From Leptofilum sp041748655 (lineage in GTDB: Bacteria; Chloroflexota; Anaerolineae; Promineifilales; Promineifilaceae): 64,000 bases of DNA. Below, one piece after another: positions 8,484-17,009 of this stretch. Below the pieces are notes generated by a model. It was not told the DNA's origin. It ran no database searches and saw nothing but the letters and a program-made list of their open reading frames with translations. Position 1 is the stretch's first letter. Each line of letters begins with the position of its first letter. The position numbers were made by a program, and so were the translations under genes. The stretch lies in assembly GCA_041748655.1 (NCBI GenBank), contig JBGTCV010000010.1, positions 6,433 to 70,432 of the forward strand. Direction: 5' to 3'.

Positions 8484-8565
8484 GCGTGAAACGTGACCAG
8501 GGAGGCATCACGTTTCACGTTTCACGCATCACGGCTTGTCAACCCCCTGAGTTCCTAAAGAGCCT
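8484..8565. repeat. Intergenic repeat that runs into a gene end
   Basis: Inverted motifs GCGTGAAACGTGA and TCACGTTTCACG (8484-8519) match the element at 11603-11661. The adjacent stretch 8534-8565 matches 50618-50649 with few changes. The second part encodes the last residues and stop of the minus-strand gene ending at 8529. Confidence 0.7.
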
Positions 8566-9476
8566 TGTTTTTTAACGGCCGTACCACAACTCCGGCAAAA
8601 CTTATCTGCTGGCTCTAGCGACTGGCCGCACTGATGGCAAAAGTTGGCTTTCCCTGCAGCCCTGGGTGGCGATACGGCCGTTTTCTGAGCAGGTTGCCTG
8701 GTGCGCTGTGGCCTGGGTTTGGCCGGACGGCGTTTGTTGGCTGCTTGCTGACTCACTGCATACCAAACGGCCGTTCCCACCAAAATTAACCCGCCCAACA
8801 CCACAATAAGCAGCTGCCAATCAAATTCGCTCTCCCCTACAGGCACTGCTTCCAAAAACGGCAGCTCTTCACGGCTGTTTGAAAAACTTTGCGTGAGTCG
8901 AGGCGTGCTCATAGTGTAGCCAACCTCCACGTTGTAGCTGTCGCCAGCAGCCACAGCCTGGCCGGGCAGCACATGGTACGTTAAGCCATCTTGCCCCTGG
9001 CCTACGCTGATGGGAATGGGCACAACCGTCATGTTTGTGGCCGCCACGGGCTGCTGGATGGTAACACTCATCTGCTCCACGGCGATGTCTGACTGCCAGG
9101 TGAAGCGAAAGGCTCGCTGGCTGTCGGTAGCCGTGTACGGTTGATAATACTCTACCCGGAAGCGGCTGTCTGGCATGGTAAAGGTCACCTGATTTTGGCC
9201 GATCTGGGGCGTCATACCCTGGTCGGTCATCACGTTGTCTGGTGTGATGCGGGCTACAACGTTGAAATCTGCGCCGTCGGGTAAGGGGAAAATGAGGGTG
9301 GCGGGCAGAGGCGTATTGGCAGGCAAAGTACCCGACAGCAGCACCAGTACGGATTCCCGATCATAGTCGGGCCACAGCTCTACCTCTAATGATTCCAGGG
9401 TAACGGTCGTTTGCGCCTGAACCAACGGAATGGGCAAGAGTACCAACAGAAGTAGGTAAAAAAGCGTTCGTTTCAT
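8529..9476 (-). CDS. Secreted/membrane protein with C-terminal zinc ribbon, unknown
   Basis: A 315-residue protein. It has a clear signal peptide at the N-terminus (KRTLFYLLLLVLLPIPLVQAQ), a beta-rich extracytoplasmic domain of about 200 residues, one membrane helix (LLIVVLGGLILVGTAVWYAV), a basic linker and a cytoplasmic zinc ribbon CHQCG...CRSCG near the C-terminus. An AAGGA ribosome-binding site supports the ATG at 9476 rather than the in-frame codon at 9512. The last residues (GSLGTQGVDKP) are encoded by a dispersed repeat, so the original C-terminus may have been replaced. The family is not recognised; the layout suggests an outer-surface sensor or adhesion domain linked to a cytoplasmic metal-binding tail. 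Confidence 0.8.
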   Translation of the reverse strand: MKRTLFYLLLLVLLPIPLVQAQTTVTLESLEVELWPDYDRESVLVLLSGTLPANTPLPATLIFPLPDGADFNVVARITPDNVMTDQGMTPQIGQNQVTFTMPDSRFRVEYYQPYTATDSQRAFRFTWQSDIAVEQMSVTIQQPVAATNMTVVPIPISVGQGQDGLTYHVLPGQAVAAGDSYNVEVGYTMSTPRLTQSFSNSREELPFLEAVPVGESEFDWQLLIVVLGGLILVGTAVWYAVSQQAANKRRPAKPRPQRTRQPAQKTAVSPPRAAGKANFCHQCGQSLEPADKFCRSCGTAVKKQGSLGTQGVDKP

Positions 9477-9580
9477 AAAAAATCCTTCTTGTGTCGTAGA
9501 GGTGAGACGCACTTACAATCGACATCGTTGTTACACATCACTCTGGAAAAAGTGCGTCGCACCTGAACGCTTTCTTTATG

Positions 9581-9880
9581 TCAGGCATGGCCACGCAGTC
9601 GGATACGATTGGCGCGGCAGTGGGGACATTCCAAATCAGTGTAATCTCGGCCGCAAGTGCGGCAGGTACGAACTTCTACCGGACGTTCATCTGCCAGCGA
9701 GCCAAGCACCAGCACCATTTCTTCACCCTGATGCCGCTCCAGAAAGGTGTTAAGATCATGGCTGCCGATTCGCCAACGGCCGTCTTCCGTTTGCGTCACC
9801 TGGCCATTCATCACGTCCAGCTTCATTTCATAAGCGGCCGAAGCCAATTTCAGGATGGCTGCGCGTCGTATTGCTGCCAT
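9581..9880 (-). CDS. Small zinc-ribbon protein, unknown
   Basis: A 99-residue soluble protein. The first 60 residues are predicted helical/beta and contain YEMKLDVMNGQVTQTEDGRW. The C-terminal part has a four-cysteine knuckle CRTCG...CPHC. A good AAAGGA ribosome-binding site lies before the ATG at 9880. The antisense reading frame over this stretch lacks such signals, so I prefer this strand. The function is unknown. It is divergent from the gene starting at 10011. Confidence 0.7.
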   Translation of the reverse strand: MAAIRRAAILKLASAAYEMKLDVMNGQVTQTEDGRWRIGSHDLNTFLERHQGEEMVLVLGSLADERPVEVRTCRTCGRDYTDLECPHCRANRIRLRGHA

Positions 9881-10010
9881 AAATTTTTCCTTTGGCTGGT
9901 CGATTCGTCACCATCTGGCCAGCATTGCTTTGTTAAACTGAGTGGCCTATTATACCGTAGCCTCCAATGGCGCATATATTGAGATGGTCGGCAGCAAAAG
10001 GAGTCCGCAC

Positions 10011-10592
10011 ATGACAGACAGTGATAAAAAATTAGCCCAGGATTTAACAATTTTGCAGGCGATGGCCAGCCAGACGGCCGATTACCTGAAAAGCGAAACG
10101 CTGTTTTGGCCAATGGGGTTTAGCCAGATGCCCAAATTGACGTTGGGGGGATTCTGGCTGCGGCAGCACCGCTTAACAGCCCTGCATACCCTGCTTACGG
10201 GCGAGCAGCAGGCTCAACTTTCCATAGCCATAAAGACGTTTGAAACGGCCGTTTCTAACCAGATCGTTCGCACCGAGCAGCGCACCTACACTGAGCTGGA
10301 GGCACGCATCCGCCAGTGGGGCGAATATTTGCGCGACGTTTCCGGCGGCAAATCGGCCGAGATTGCCGGTTACGCCGCCCAGGTAGAAGTACGCGCCATT
10401 ATCGCCGCGCTGATCGCACAGCTTCAGCAGCCGCCCTACAGGCTCAACCCTGCCCAGGTAGAATCTGTCCTGGCCCAGGATAAAGCGCTGCGGGCACGCT
10501 GGCACAGCGGGCCATTTGTCTGGCCAGATAAATGGCAGCCCGCGTATCCTCAGCCGGAATTTTGGTGGCTGTACGGCCGTCCCAAAGCATGA
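10011..10592 (+). CDS. Helical cytoplasmic protein, unknown
   Basis: A 193-residue, mainly alpha-helical protein without a signal peptide. It starts at the ATG at 10011, which has an AAAGGAG site seven bases upstream; the longer frame from 9942 lacks one. No family is recognised with confidence. Its stop codon overlaps the start of the phosphotransferase-like gene by four bases (ATGA), so the two are translationally coupled and probably act together. Confidence 0.75.
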   Translation: MTDSDKKLAQDLTILQAMASQTADYLKSETLFWPMGFSQMPKLTLGGFWLRQHRLTALHTLLTGEQQAQLSIAIKTFETAVSNQIVRTEQRTYTELEARIRQWGEYLRDVSGGKSAEIAGYAAQVEVRAIIAALIAQLQQPPYRLNPAQVESVLAQDKALRARWHSGPFVWPDKWQPAYPQPEFWWLYGRPKA

Positions 10593-11527
10593 TCCAGCCG
10601 CCAGAAAGCCAGAAGGCGGCACAACTGGTGCAAAAAGCGTTCCCGCAAAGCAAGCTGTTACGCATCTGGCCACTGTCTGGCGGCGTTTCTGCCGGAATGA
10701 CTGCTCTCGAAATCCACCAGCCTGATGGACACACACAAAAAGTGATTGTGCGTTCGCAGCCGCATCCGGGCACGGCTGAAAAAGAGTACCGTCTGCTGCG
10801 CCTGCTTCAGGCTCACGGCTTAAAAACGCCAGCCCCGTATTTGCTCGATCTCACCGCCACCGCGCCAGCGCTGGTAATCGACTACAGTGAGGGCGAAATG
10901 ACCTTCACCCCCGCCGATCTGAACAGCCACTTGCGCCAGATGGCCGCTCAATTGGCCCAAATTCACCGCCTGGATTTATCGCCACACGACCTTTCTTTCT
11001 TGCCTAAAACGGCCGATGCTTGCCTGGAATTGGGGCGGGAACGGCCGTTTCCCAGCCCCACCTTTCCTCAGGAAACCCAAATCCGCCAGGCAGTTGCCAA
11101 ACACAACCTGCTCCCCCCCAACAAACCAGCCCTGCTGCACGGCGACTTTTGGCCGGGCAACTGCCTGTGGCGGGATGGGGAATTAACGGCCGTTATTGAT
11201 TGGGAAGATGCCCAGTTGGGTGATCCGCTCGTCGATCTAGCCCAAAGCCGCTCCGAAATTGCCTGGATTTTTGGTCCGGAAGCGGTAGAAACGTTCACCA
11301 ATCAGTATCAACAGCAAATGCCGCTGGACTTTCAGCCCCTGGACCTTCAGCCGCTGCCCTACCGGGATTTGTGCGCCGCGCTGCGCCAGATTCGCCTGGT
11401 GGGTGAAGATTTGGCTGGGTTTGCAGATTATTTTGCGGGATACGGCCGTAGCGACATCACCCCCCAATCCATTCGCCAAAACCTCAGCACCTTCATCAAC
11501 AACGCTTTTGCCAGATTGGCCCACTGA
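10589..11527 (+). CDS. Aminoglycoside-phosphotransferase-fold kinase
   Basis: A 312-residue member of the APH / choline-kinase fold, which transfers phosphate from ATP to small molecules. Visible motifs are the HGD catalytic loop (LLHGDFWPGNCLW, with Asp and Asn for catalysis and metal) and the metal-binding VIDWEDAQLGDPLVDLA. The substrate cannot be inferred; it need not be an antibiotic. The start overlaps the upstream stop by four bases, which fixes the ATG at 10589. Two further genes of this fold occur in the window (19335 and 36449). Confidence 0.85.
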   Translation: MIQPPESQKAAQLVQKAFPQSKLLRIWPLSGGVSAGMTALEIHQPDGHTQKVIVRSQPHPGTAEKEYRLLRLLQAHGLKTPAPYLLDLTATAPALVIDYSEGEMTFTPADLNSHLRQMAAQLAQIHRLDLSPHDLSFLPKTADACLELGRERPFPSPTFPQETQIRQAVAKHNLLPPNKPALLHGDFWPGNCLWRDGELTAVIDWEDAQLGDPLVDLAQSRSEIAWIFGPEAVETFTNQYQQQMPLDFQPLDLQPLPYRDLCAALRQIRLVGEDLAGFADYFAGYGRSDITPQSIRQNLSTFINNAFARLAH

Positions 11528-11602
11528 ATTTTGGTCAGCTCTCCCAAACCCAGATACCATTCAAAAGAATGTGGCTCGTTTAGATTTGGTGAAATGAAAT
11601 AA

Positions 11603-11661
11603 GCCGTGAAACGTGACTGGAGAAATCACGCCGCACGTTTCACGTTTTACGTTTCACGGGC
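11603..11661. repeat. Inverted repeat, same family as 8484
   Basis: GCCGTGAAACGTGAC at the left end and ACGTTTCACGGGC at the right end form an imperfect hairpin. The core CGTGAAACGTGAC is shared with 8485-8497. It lies between the phosphotransferase and the acyl-CoA dehydrogenase genes. Confidence 0.7.
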
Positions 11662-11705
11662 TAAACTCCATGAAATCCGAATATCCAAAAATGAGAGAGG
11701 TAATC

Positions 11706-12902
11706 ATGACCAAACCAACTTTCAAATGGGCCGACCCCTTTCTGCTCAACGACCAGCTCAGCGACGAAGAGCGCATGATTCGGGATTCCACCCGCGACTA
11801 CTGCCAGGGCAAGCTGATGCCCCGCATTTTAGAAGCCAACCGGCACGAAACCTTCGACCGCACCATCTTCAACGAAATGGGCGAGATGGGGCTGCTGGGC
11901 GTTACCTTGCCTGAAGAATATGGCGCGGCGGGCCTGAACCACGTTTGCTACGGCCTCATCGCCCGCGAGGTGGAGCGGGTAGACAGCGGCTACCGCAGCG
12001 CCATGAGCGTGCAAAGCTCCCTGGTGATGTACCCCATCTACGCCTATGGCACTGAAGAACAGCGCCAAAAGTACCTACCCAAACTGGCCAGCGGCGAACT
12101 GGTCGGCTGCTTCGGCCTCACCGAACCCAACCACGGCAGCGACCCCGGCAGCATGGAAACCCGCGCCACCAAAACGGCCGTTGGCTGGACGCTCCACGGT
12201 AGCAAAATGTGGATCACCAACTCCCCCATCGCCGACGTGTTTGTAGTCTGGGCCAAAGCGTACGGCCACGACGCCACCCAAGACGGCGTGATTCGCGGCT
12301 TCATCCTGGAAAAAGGGATGCAGGGATTGTCTGCGCCCAAAACCGAAGGCAAATTTAGCCTGCGTGCCAGCATCACCGGCGAAATTGTGATGGATGAGGT
12401 GTTTGTGCCCGATGAAAACCTGCTGCCCAACGTGCAGGGCCTCAAAGGGCCGTTTGGCTGCCTGAACAAAGCCCGCTACGGCATCTCCTGGGGGGCGCTG
12501 GGCGCGGCCGAATTTTGTTGGCACGCCGCCCGGCAGTATACCCTGGACCGGACGCAGTTTGGACGGCCGTTAGCCGCCAACCAGCTCATCCAGCTCAAAC
12601 TGGCCAACATGATGACCGAAATCAGCCTCGGTTTGCAAGGTTCACTGCGCGTCGGGCGGCTGCTGGACGAGGGCAAAGCCACCCCTGAAATGGTCTCCAT
12701 CATTAAGCGCAACTCCTGCGGCAAGGCGCTGGAGATCGCCCGCACCTCCCGCGACATGCACGGCGGCAACGGCATCTCCGACGAGTTCCACGTCATTCGC
12801 CATGTGATGAACCTGGAAGCCGTGAACACCTACGAAGGTACCCACGACATCCACGCCCTCATCCTCGGCCGTGCCCAAACCGGCATTCAGGCATTTATGT
12901 AA
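11706..12902 (+). CDS. Glutaryl-CoA dehydrogenase-type acyl-CoA dehydrogenase
   Basis: A 398-residue FAD enzyme. Glutaryl-CoA dehydrogenases oxidise and decarboxylate glutaryl-CoA to crotonyl-CoA in lysine, tryptophan and aromatic-acid breakdown. Family features: SGYRSAMSVQSSLVMYPIYAYG, the flavin-binding LTEPNHGSDPGSM, the WITNSP segment and the catalytic glutamate in NTYEGTHDIHAL. The arginine of VDSGYRSAMS is typical of the glutaryl-CoA subgroup. The start at 11706 has an AGAGGT site; the longer frame begins inside a repeat. It stands alone on its strand ahead of menB, with a repeat between them. Confidence 0.87.
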   Translation: MTKPTFKWADPFLLNDQLSDEERMIRDSTRDYCQGKLMPRILEANRHETFDRTIFNEMGEMGLLGVTLPEEYGAAGLNHVCYGLIAREVERVDSGYRSAMSVQSSLVMYPIYAYGTEEQRQKYLPKLASGELVGCFGLTEPNHGSDPGSMETRATKTAVGWTLHGSKMWITNSPIADVFVVWAKAYGHDATQDGVIRGFILEKGMQGLSAPKTEGKFSLRASITGEIVMDEVFVPDENLLPNVQGLKGPFGCLNKARYGISWGALGAAEFCWHAARQYTLDRTQFGRPLAANQLIQLKLANMMTEISLGLQGSLRVGRLLDEGKATPEMVSIIKRNSCGKALEIARTSRDMHGGNGISDEFHVIRHVMNLEAVNTYEGTHDIHALILGRAQTGIQAFM

Positions 12903-12917
12903 ACTTTATGCTGCCCC

Positions 12918-13008
12918 GATCCTTACCCCCACCCTAACCCTCCCCCTGGCAGGGGGAGGGAATTGGCCCCCTCTCCCTTGAGGGAGAGGGCTGGGGTAAG
13001 GGTGAAGC
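12918..13008. repeat. CCCTCTCCC-type dispersed inverted repeat
   Basis: Two hairpins rich in C and G runs: CCTCCCCCTGGCAGGGGGAGG, then CCCTCTCCCTTGAGGGAGAGGG, flanked by CTTACCCC and GGGGTAAG. It is closely related to the insert at 48955-49033. It lies between glutaryl-CoA dehydrogenase and menB. Confidence 0.8.
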
Positions 13009-13050
13009 ATCCCGGCTGTATAGTTTTAACTCTCAAAATAGGTGCAATTA

Positions 13051-13896
13051 ATGACAACAAAACCCAACTGGAAAACCGTCAAAGAGTACGAAGACATTAC
13101 CTACAAAAAATCGGGCGGCGTAGCCCGCATCGCCTTCAACCGGCCCAACGTGCGCAACGCTTTCCGCCCCAAAACGGTAGGCGAACTACACGAAGCGTTC
13201 CTCGATGCCCGTGAAGACACTTCTATTGGCGTGGTGCTGCTGAGCGGCGAAGGGCCATCGACCAAAGACGGCGTCTACGCCTTTTGCAGCGGCGGCGACC
13301 AAAACGCCCGCGGCCACCAAGGCTACGTGGACGATGAAGGCATGCCCCGCCTCAACATTTTGGAGGTACAGCGGTTGATGCGCTTTATGCCCAAAGTGGT
13401 GATTGCCGTGGTGCCCGGCTGGGCCGTCGGCGGTGGCCACAGCCTGCATGTGGTGTGTGATCTCACGCTGGCCAGCAAAGAACACGCCATCTTCAAACAA
13501 ACCGACGCCGACGTGACCAGCTTTGACGGCGGCTACGGCTCGGCTTACCTGGCCAAGATGGTGGGACAAAAACGGGCCCGTGAAATCTTCTTCCTGGGGC
13601 GCAATTACTCGGCGCAGGAAGCGTATGAAATGGGCATGGTCAATGCCGTCGTGCCGCACGACGAGTTGGAAGACACAGCCTACCAATGGGCACAGGAAAT
13701 CCTGGCCAAGTCGCCCACATCGATCAAAATGATCAAGTTTGCCATGAACCTGACGGATGACGGCATGGTGGGGCAGCAGGTGTTTGCCGGGGAAGCCACC
13801 CGCCTGGCTTACATGACCGACGAAGCCAAAGAGGGTCGCAACGCCTTCCTGGAAAAGCGCAAACCGAACTTCAAAAACATCAAGTGGATTCCATAA
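13051..13896 (+). CDS. menB: 1,4-dihydroxy-2-naphthoyl-CoA synthase (MenB)
   Basis: A 281-residue crotonase-fold enzyme that closes the second ring of the naphthoquinone head group during menaquinone synthesis. Typical MenB segments are FNRPNVRNAFRP, FCSGGDQ, GWAVGGGHSLHVVCD and the DADVTSFDGGYGSAYLA stretch. The start at 13051 has an AGGTG site seven bases upstream. Other men genes are not in the window. It contains no copy of the iterated palindrome, as might be expected for a highly conserved protein. It is followed by a hairpin with a T-run. Confidence 0.92.
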   Translation: MTTKPNWKTVKEYEDITYKKSGGVARIAFNRPNVRNAFRPKTVGELHEAFLDAREDTSIGVVLLSGEGPSTKDGVYAFCSGGDQNARGHQGYVDDEGMPRLNILEVQRLMRFMPKVVIAVVPGWAVGGGHSLHVVCDLTLASKEHAIFKQTDADVTSFDGGYGSAYLAKMVGQKRAREIFFLGRNYSAQEAYEMGMVNAVVPHDELEDTAYQWAQEILAKSPTSIKMIKFAMNLTDDGMVGQQVFAGEATRLAYMTDEAKEGRNAFLEKRKPNFKNIKWIP

Positions 13897-13904
13897 CGAT
13901 TGGT

Positions 13905-13966
13905 CGTAGCCGCGGATTCTTTTCGCGTTAAATTTTCGCGGTAAGAAACCGCGGCTACGTTTTTTA
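13905..13966 (+). terminator. Repeat-derived terminator after menB
   Basis: Perfect 11-bp arms CGTAGCCGCGG (13905-13915) and CCGCGGCTACG (13949-13959) enclose a second small inverted pair (CGCG...CGCG) and are followed by a run of seven T. It looks like a dispersed repeat that also serves as a terminator. Confidence 0.65.
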
Positions 13967-14174
13967 AATCGGGCGATTGCCAATGTTAAAAGTGGGCAAG
14001 AGTCCGATTTTTTCGTTTTAGTCTGGTTTTCTTCATAAATGTTCACATTTTCTTAGCAGAAGTACACTATAATGAGGGCCGTCCTGTTGAATGTAAGGGT
14101 TAATATCTGGCACGCTGCCTTGCGAGAAACCGCAAGACAGCCTATCGGCCAGCTCTTGATCCACCCTTTTGCTA

Positions 14175-15023
14175 ATGGAAGAGCAATCCGGTTCGATAAC
14201 AGAAGAAACGATTCCTCTCATGGCTCGCTGGTTGGGCCAGGCAAAAAGCTGGCTATGGCGCAGCTGGCCGTTTACGGCGGGGATCGCGGCTGCTTTTCTT
14301 GGCGTTTTGCTTTATACCTATCTGTACCCCGCTCCCACTCCCCTGACAAATGATGAAGTTGATCAGATTGTCGTGAACGTGATGGCCTCGGCCACGCCGC
14401 CGTCGTCGTATGCGTCGCAGGTGTACCGGGTGATTTTGCCGTCGCTGGTGTTGATTCGCACGACGGGGGAGAATGCCGCAGGAGAAGCGGGCAGCGGAGT
14501 GGGCAGCGGCGTCATTGTGAATGACAGGGCGGATATTTTGACGGCGCTGCATGTGGTGGCCGGGGCTGAGGAGATTGAGATTTTTTATGCGGATGGCAGC
14601 AAGACAACGGCCGTTCTCCTCACAGCCGAACCTGAAAACGATATTGCTGTTTTGACCCCCGCTCAACCGCCAGAAATTATCGTACCCGCCGTGCTGGGCA
14701 ACCCCAACGCCATGCGCGTGGGGGATGAAGCGTACGCCGTGGGCAATCCGCTGGGGCTGGCTGGCTCCATGAGCGCGGGCGTTATTTCCGGCTTTGACCG
14801 CACCCTGCCCATCAGCGATGAGCTGGAATTGCACGGGTTGATTCAGTTTGATACGGCCGTAAATCCCGGCAACTCCGGCGGCCCCCTCCTCAACCGCAGC
14901 GGCCAGGTCATCGGCATCGTCACCGCCCTGGCCAACCCCTACGACCAAAACTTCTTTGTCGGCATCGGCTTTGCCGTGCCCATTACCACCGCCGCTGGCG
15001 CAGCGGGCATGCCGCGATATTAG
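14175..15023 (+). CDS. HtrA-type trypsin-like serine protease without PDZ domain
   Basis: A 282-residue S1C-family protease with one N-terminal membrane helix (about residues 32-52) and an extracytoplasmic protease domain. The catalytic triad is visible: His in LTALHVV, Asp in ENDIAVL and Ser in NPGNSGGPLLN. Family members normally carry one or two PDZ domains; this one ends directly after the protease fold, with a short tail GAAGMPRY. The ATG at 14175 is preferred to the TTG two codons earlier; no strong ribosome-binding site is seen. A TATAAT at 14068-14073 may be its -10 box. It precedes the MoxR operon but is separated by a repeat. Confidence 0.85.
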   Translation: MEEQSGSITEETIPLMARWLGQAKSWLWRSWPFTAGIAAAFLGVLLYTYLYPAPTPLTNDEVDQIVVNVMASATPPSSYASQVYRVILPSLVLIRTTGENAAGEAGSGVGSGVIVNDRADILTALHVVAGAEEIEIFYADGSKTTAVLLTAEPENDIAVLTPAQPPEIIVPAVLGNPNAMRVGDEAYAVGNPLGLAGSMSAGVISGFDRTLPISDELELHGLIQFDTAVNPGNSGGPLLNRSGQVIGIVTALANPYDQNFFVGIGFAVPITTAAGAAGMPRY

Positions 15024-15090
15024 GAGTGAAAAGTGATAAGTGATAAGTAAAAAGTTGCCCACTTTCACTTATCACTTTTTACTTTTCACT
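15024..15090. repeat. Inverted repeat of AGTGATAAGTGA type
   Basis: Left arm AGTGAAAAGTGATAAGTGAT and right arm ATCACTTTTTACTTTTCACT form an imperfect long hairpin filling the space between the protease and moxR genes. Confidence 0.75.
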
Positions 15091-15115
15091 AAACACATAA
15101 CAATTGGAGCAACCC

Positions 15116-16126
15116 ATGACTTTCACCCCCAGTCCAAACAGCGACAAACCGATGGAGCGCGTTCTCTACGAAGTTAAAAAGATCATTGTCGGGCAAGACA
15201 ATTTGCTGGAGCGGCTCATCGTCGCCTTGCTGGCACGAGGGCATATTTTGGTGGAAGGCGTGCCTGGTCTGGCCAAAACGATGGCCATCAAAACCCTGGC
15301 GGGCGCGATTGGCGGCGAGTTCCAGCGCATCCAGTTCACCCCCGACCTGGTGCCTGCCGACCTCATCGGCACGCGCATCTACAACCAGAAAAGCGGCGAG
15401 TTTAACACCTCGCTCGGCCCCGTCTTCACCAACCTGCTGCTGGCCGATGAGATCAATCGCGCCCCGGCCAAGGTGCAAAGCGCCCTGCTGGAAGTAATGC
15501 AGGAGCGGCAGGTGACGATTGGCCGCGAAACCCACCAGGTGCCCACCCCATTTTTGGTGATGGCCACGCAAAACCCCATTGAGTCCGAAGGCACCTACCC
15601 GCTGCCGGAGGCGCAAGTAGACCGCTTCATGCTGAAGGTGCTGGTGGGCTATCCCAGCCCGACTGAGGAGTTTGTGATTGTGGAGCGCATGACCAGCGCG
15701 GTGCAGGCGATGCAGCGGGTGATCGATACGGAGCAGCTGGTGACGCTGCAAGAGTCGGTGGATGCCGTCTATGTCGATCCATCGCTGATGGAGTACGCCG
15801 TAAAGCTGGTGACGGCCACACGGCAGCCCAAGTCGGTGGGCCAGGCCGATCTGGCGCAATATTTGACCTTTGGGGCCAGTCCGAGGGCTTCTATCAACCT
15901 GATTTTAGCGGCGCGGGCGCTGGCCTTTGTGCGCGGGCGCAGCTACGCGCTGCCGCAAGACGTCAGTGATTTGGCGCTGGACGTGATTCGTCACCGTCTG
16001 GTGTTGTCTTACGAAGCGCTGGCAGACAACGTAACCAGCGACGAGCTGTTGAACCGAATTTTAGCCATTGTTCCTCAGCCAGAGGTGCCGCTCCATGAAC
16101 GGGCTTTCAGCCGACCCCGCGCATAA
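15116..16126 (+). CDS. MoxR-type AAA+ ATPase
   Basis: A 336-residue AAA+ ATPase of the MoxR family, chaperones that mature or activate partner complexes, usually with VWA proteins. Walker A is GVPGLAKT (residues 48-55), Walker B is LLADEINRAP, and the sensor/pore segment ATQNPIESEGTYPLPEAQVDRF is typical. The start at 15116 has a TTGGAG site seven bases before it. The gene overlaps the DUF58 gene by 32 bases, and the order MoxR-DUF58-VWA-VWA is a classic arrangement, supporting a joint role at the membrane. Confidence 0.93.
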   Translation: MTFTPSPNSDKPMERVLYEVKKIIVGQDNLLERLIVALLARGHILVEGVPGLAKTMAIKTLAGAIGGEFQRIQFTPDLVPADLIGTRIYNQKSGEFNTSLGPVFTNLLLADEINRAPAKVQSALLEVMQERQVTIGRETHQVPTPFLVMATQNPIESEGTYPLPEAQVDRFMLKVLVGYPSPTEEFVIVERMTSAVQAMQRVIDTEQLVTLQESVDAVYVDPSLMEYAVKLVTATRQPKSVGQADLAQYLTFGASPRASINLILAARALAFVRGRSYALPQDVSDLALDVIRHRLVLSYEALADNVTSDELLNRILAIVPQPEVPLHERAFSRPRA

Positions 16127-17009
16127 GCGGACCACCCCTGACGAGATTTTGCAGCGGCTGGAATGGCGCGTCATCCGGCGGCTCGATGGCCTGCTGCAAG
16201 GCGATTATCGCACCCTGTTTTACGGCACCGGCATCGACTTTGCCGACATCCGTGAATACCAGGCCAACGATGATATCCGCCACATCGACTGGAACGTGAC
16301 GGCGCGCATGGACAGTCCATACGTGCGCCAATACGTGGAGGATCGGGACGTGACGGCGTGGTTTTTGCTTGATCTCAGCCCGTCGATGGGCTTTGGGCCG
16401 CTGGCTCGCCCCAAGCAGCTGGTGCTGACCGAATACGTGGCGACGCTGGCCCGGCTGCTGGTGCGCAGCGGCAACCGGGTAGGGGCAATTTTGTACAACA
16501 GCCGGGTGGAGCAGACGATTCCGCCGCGCGGCAGCCGCAACCAGGTGCTGCGCATCATGCGCTCTATTCTGAATCAACCGAGTGAACCGGGCGGCGTGGC
16601 CACCGATTTGAGTCAGCTGCTGGAGGCGGGCGTGAACACGTTTAAGCGGCGTTCGCTGGTCTTTGTGATTTCCGATTTTATTAGCGAACCGGGTTGGGAA
16701 CGGCCGTTAACCCTTCTCAACCGCCGCCATGAACTGGTGGGCATCCGGCTCTGGGACCCGCGTGAAGTGGAACTGCCAGATGCAGGCATGATCGTGGTGG
16801 AAGATGCCGAAACGGGTGAGCAGCTGCTGGTGGACACCGGCCATCCCGAATTTCGCCGCCGCTTCCAGGAAGCGGCGGCCCGGCGTGAAGCAATCCTGAA
16901 AACAACGCTAAAGCGAGCGGGTGTGGATCTGTTTGGCATCTCCACGGAAGAAGATTTGGTAGGCGCGATTGTGCGCATGGCCAGCCTGCGCAAGAAGAGG
17001 CGACGATGA
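16095..17009 (+). CDS. DUF58 domain protein
   Basis: A 304-residue protein of the DUF58 family, which has a VWA-like fold. It shows the family segment GTGIDFADIREYQANDDIRHIDWNVTAR and then DLSPSMGFGP, equivalent to the MIDAS DxSxS motif. No signal peptide is present. The start at 16095 has a GAGGTG site and overlaps moxR; the stop overlaps the next start by four bases. It probably acts with the MoxR ATPase and the two VWA membrane proteins. The molecular task of DUF58 proteins is not settled. Confidence 0.9.
   Translation: MNGLSADPAHKRTTPDEILQRLEWRVIRRLDGLLQGDYRTLFYGTGIDFADIREYQANDDIRHIDWNVTARMDSPYVRQYVEDRDVTAWFLLDLSPSMGFGPLARPKQLVLTEYVATLARLLVRSGNRVGAILYNSRVEQTIPPRGSRNQVLRIMRSILNQPSEPGGVATDLSQLLEAGVNTFKRRSLVFVISDFISEPGWERPLTLLNRRHELVGIRLWDPREVELPDAGMIVVEDAETGEQLLVDTGHPEFRRRFQEAAARREAILKTTLKRAGVDLFGISTEEDLVGAIVRMASLRKKRRR

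Noticed and set aside
9578..9982. Plus-strand frame over the small zinc-ribbon gene
   Set aside because: The minus strand has a CxxC pair of a zinc knuckle and a clear ribosome-binding site; the plus frame has neither.
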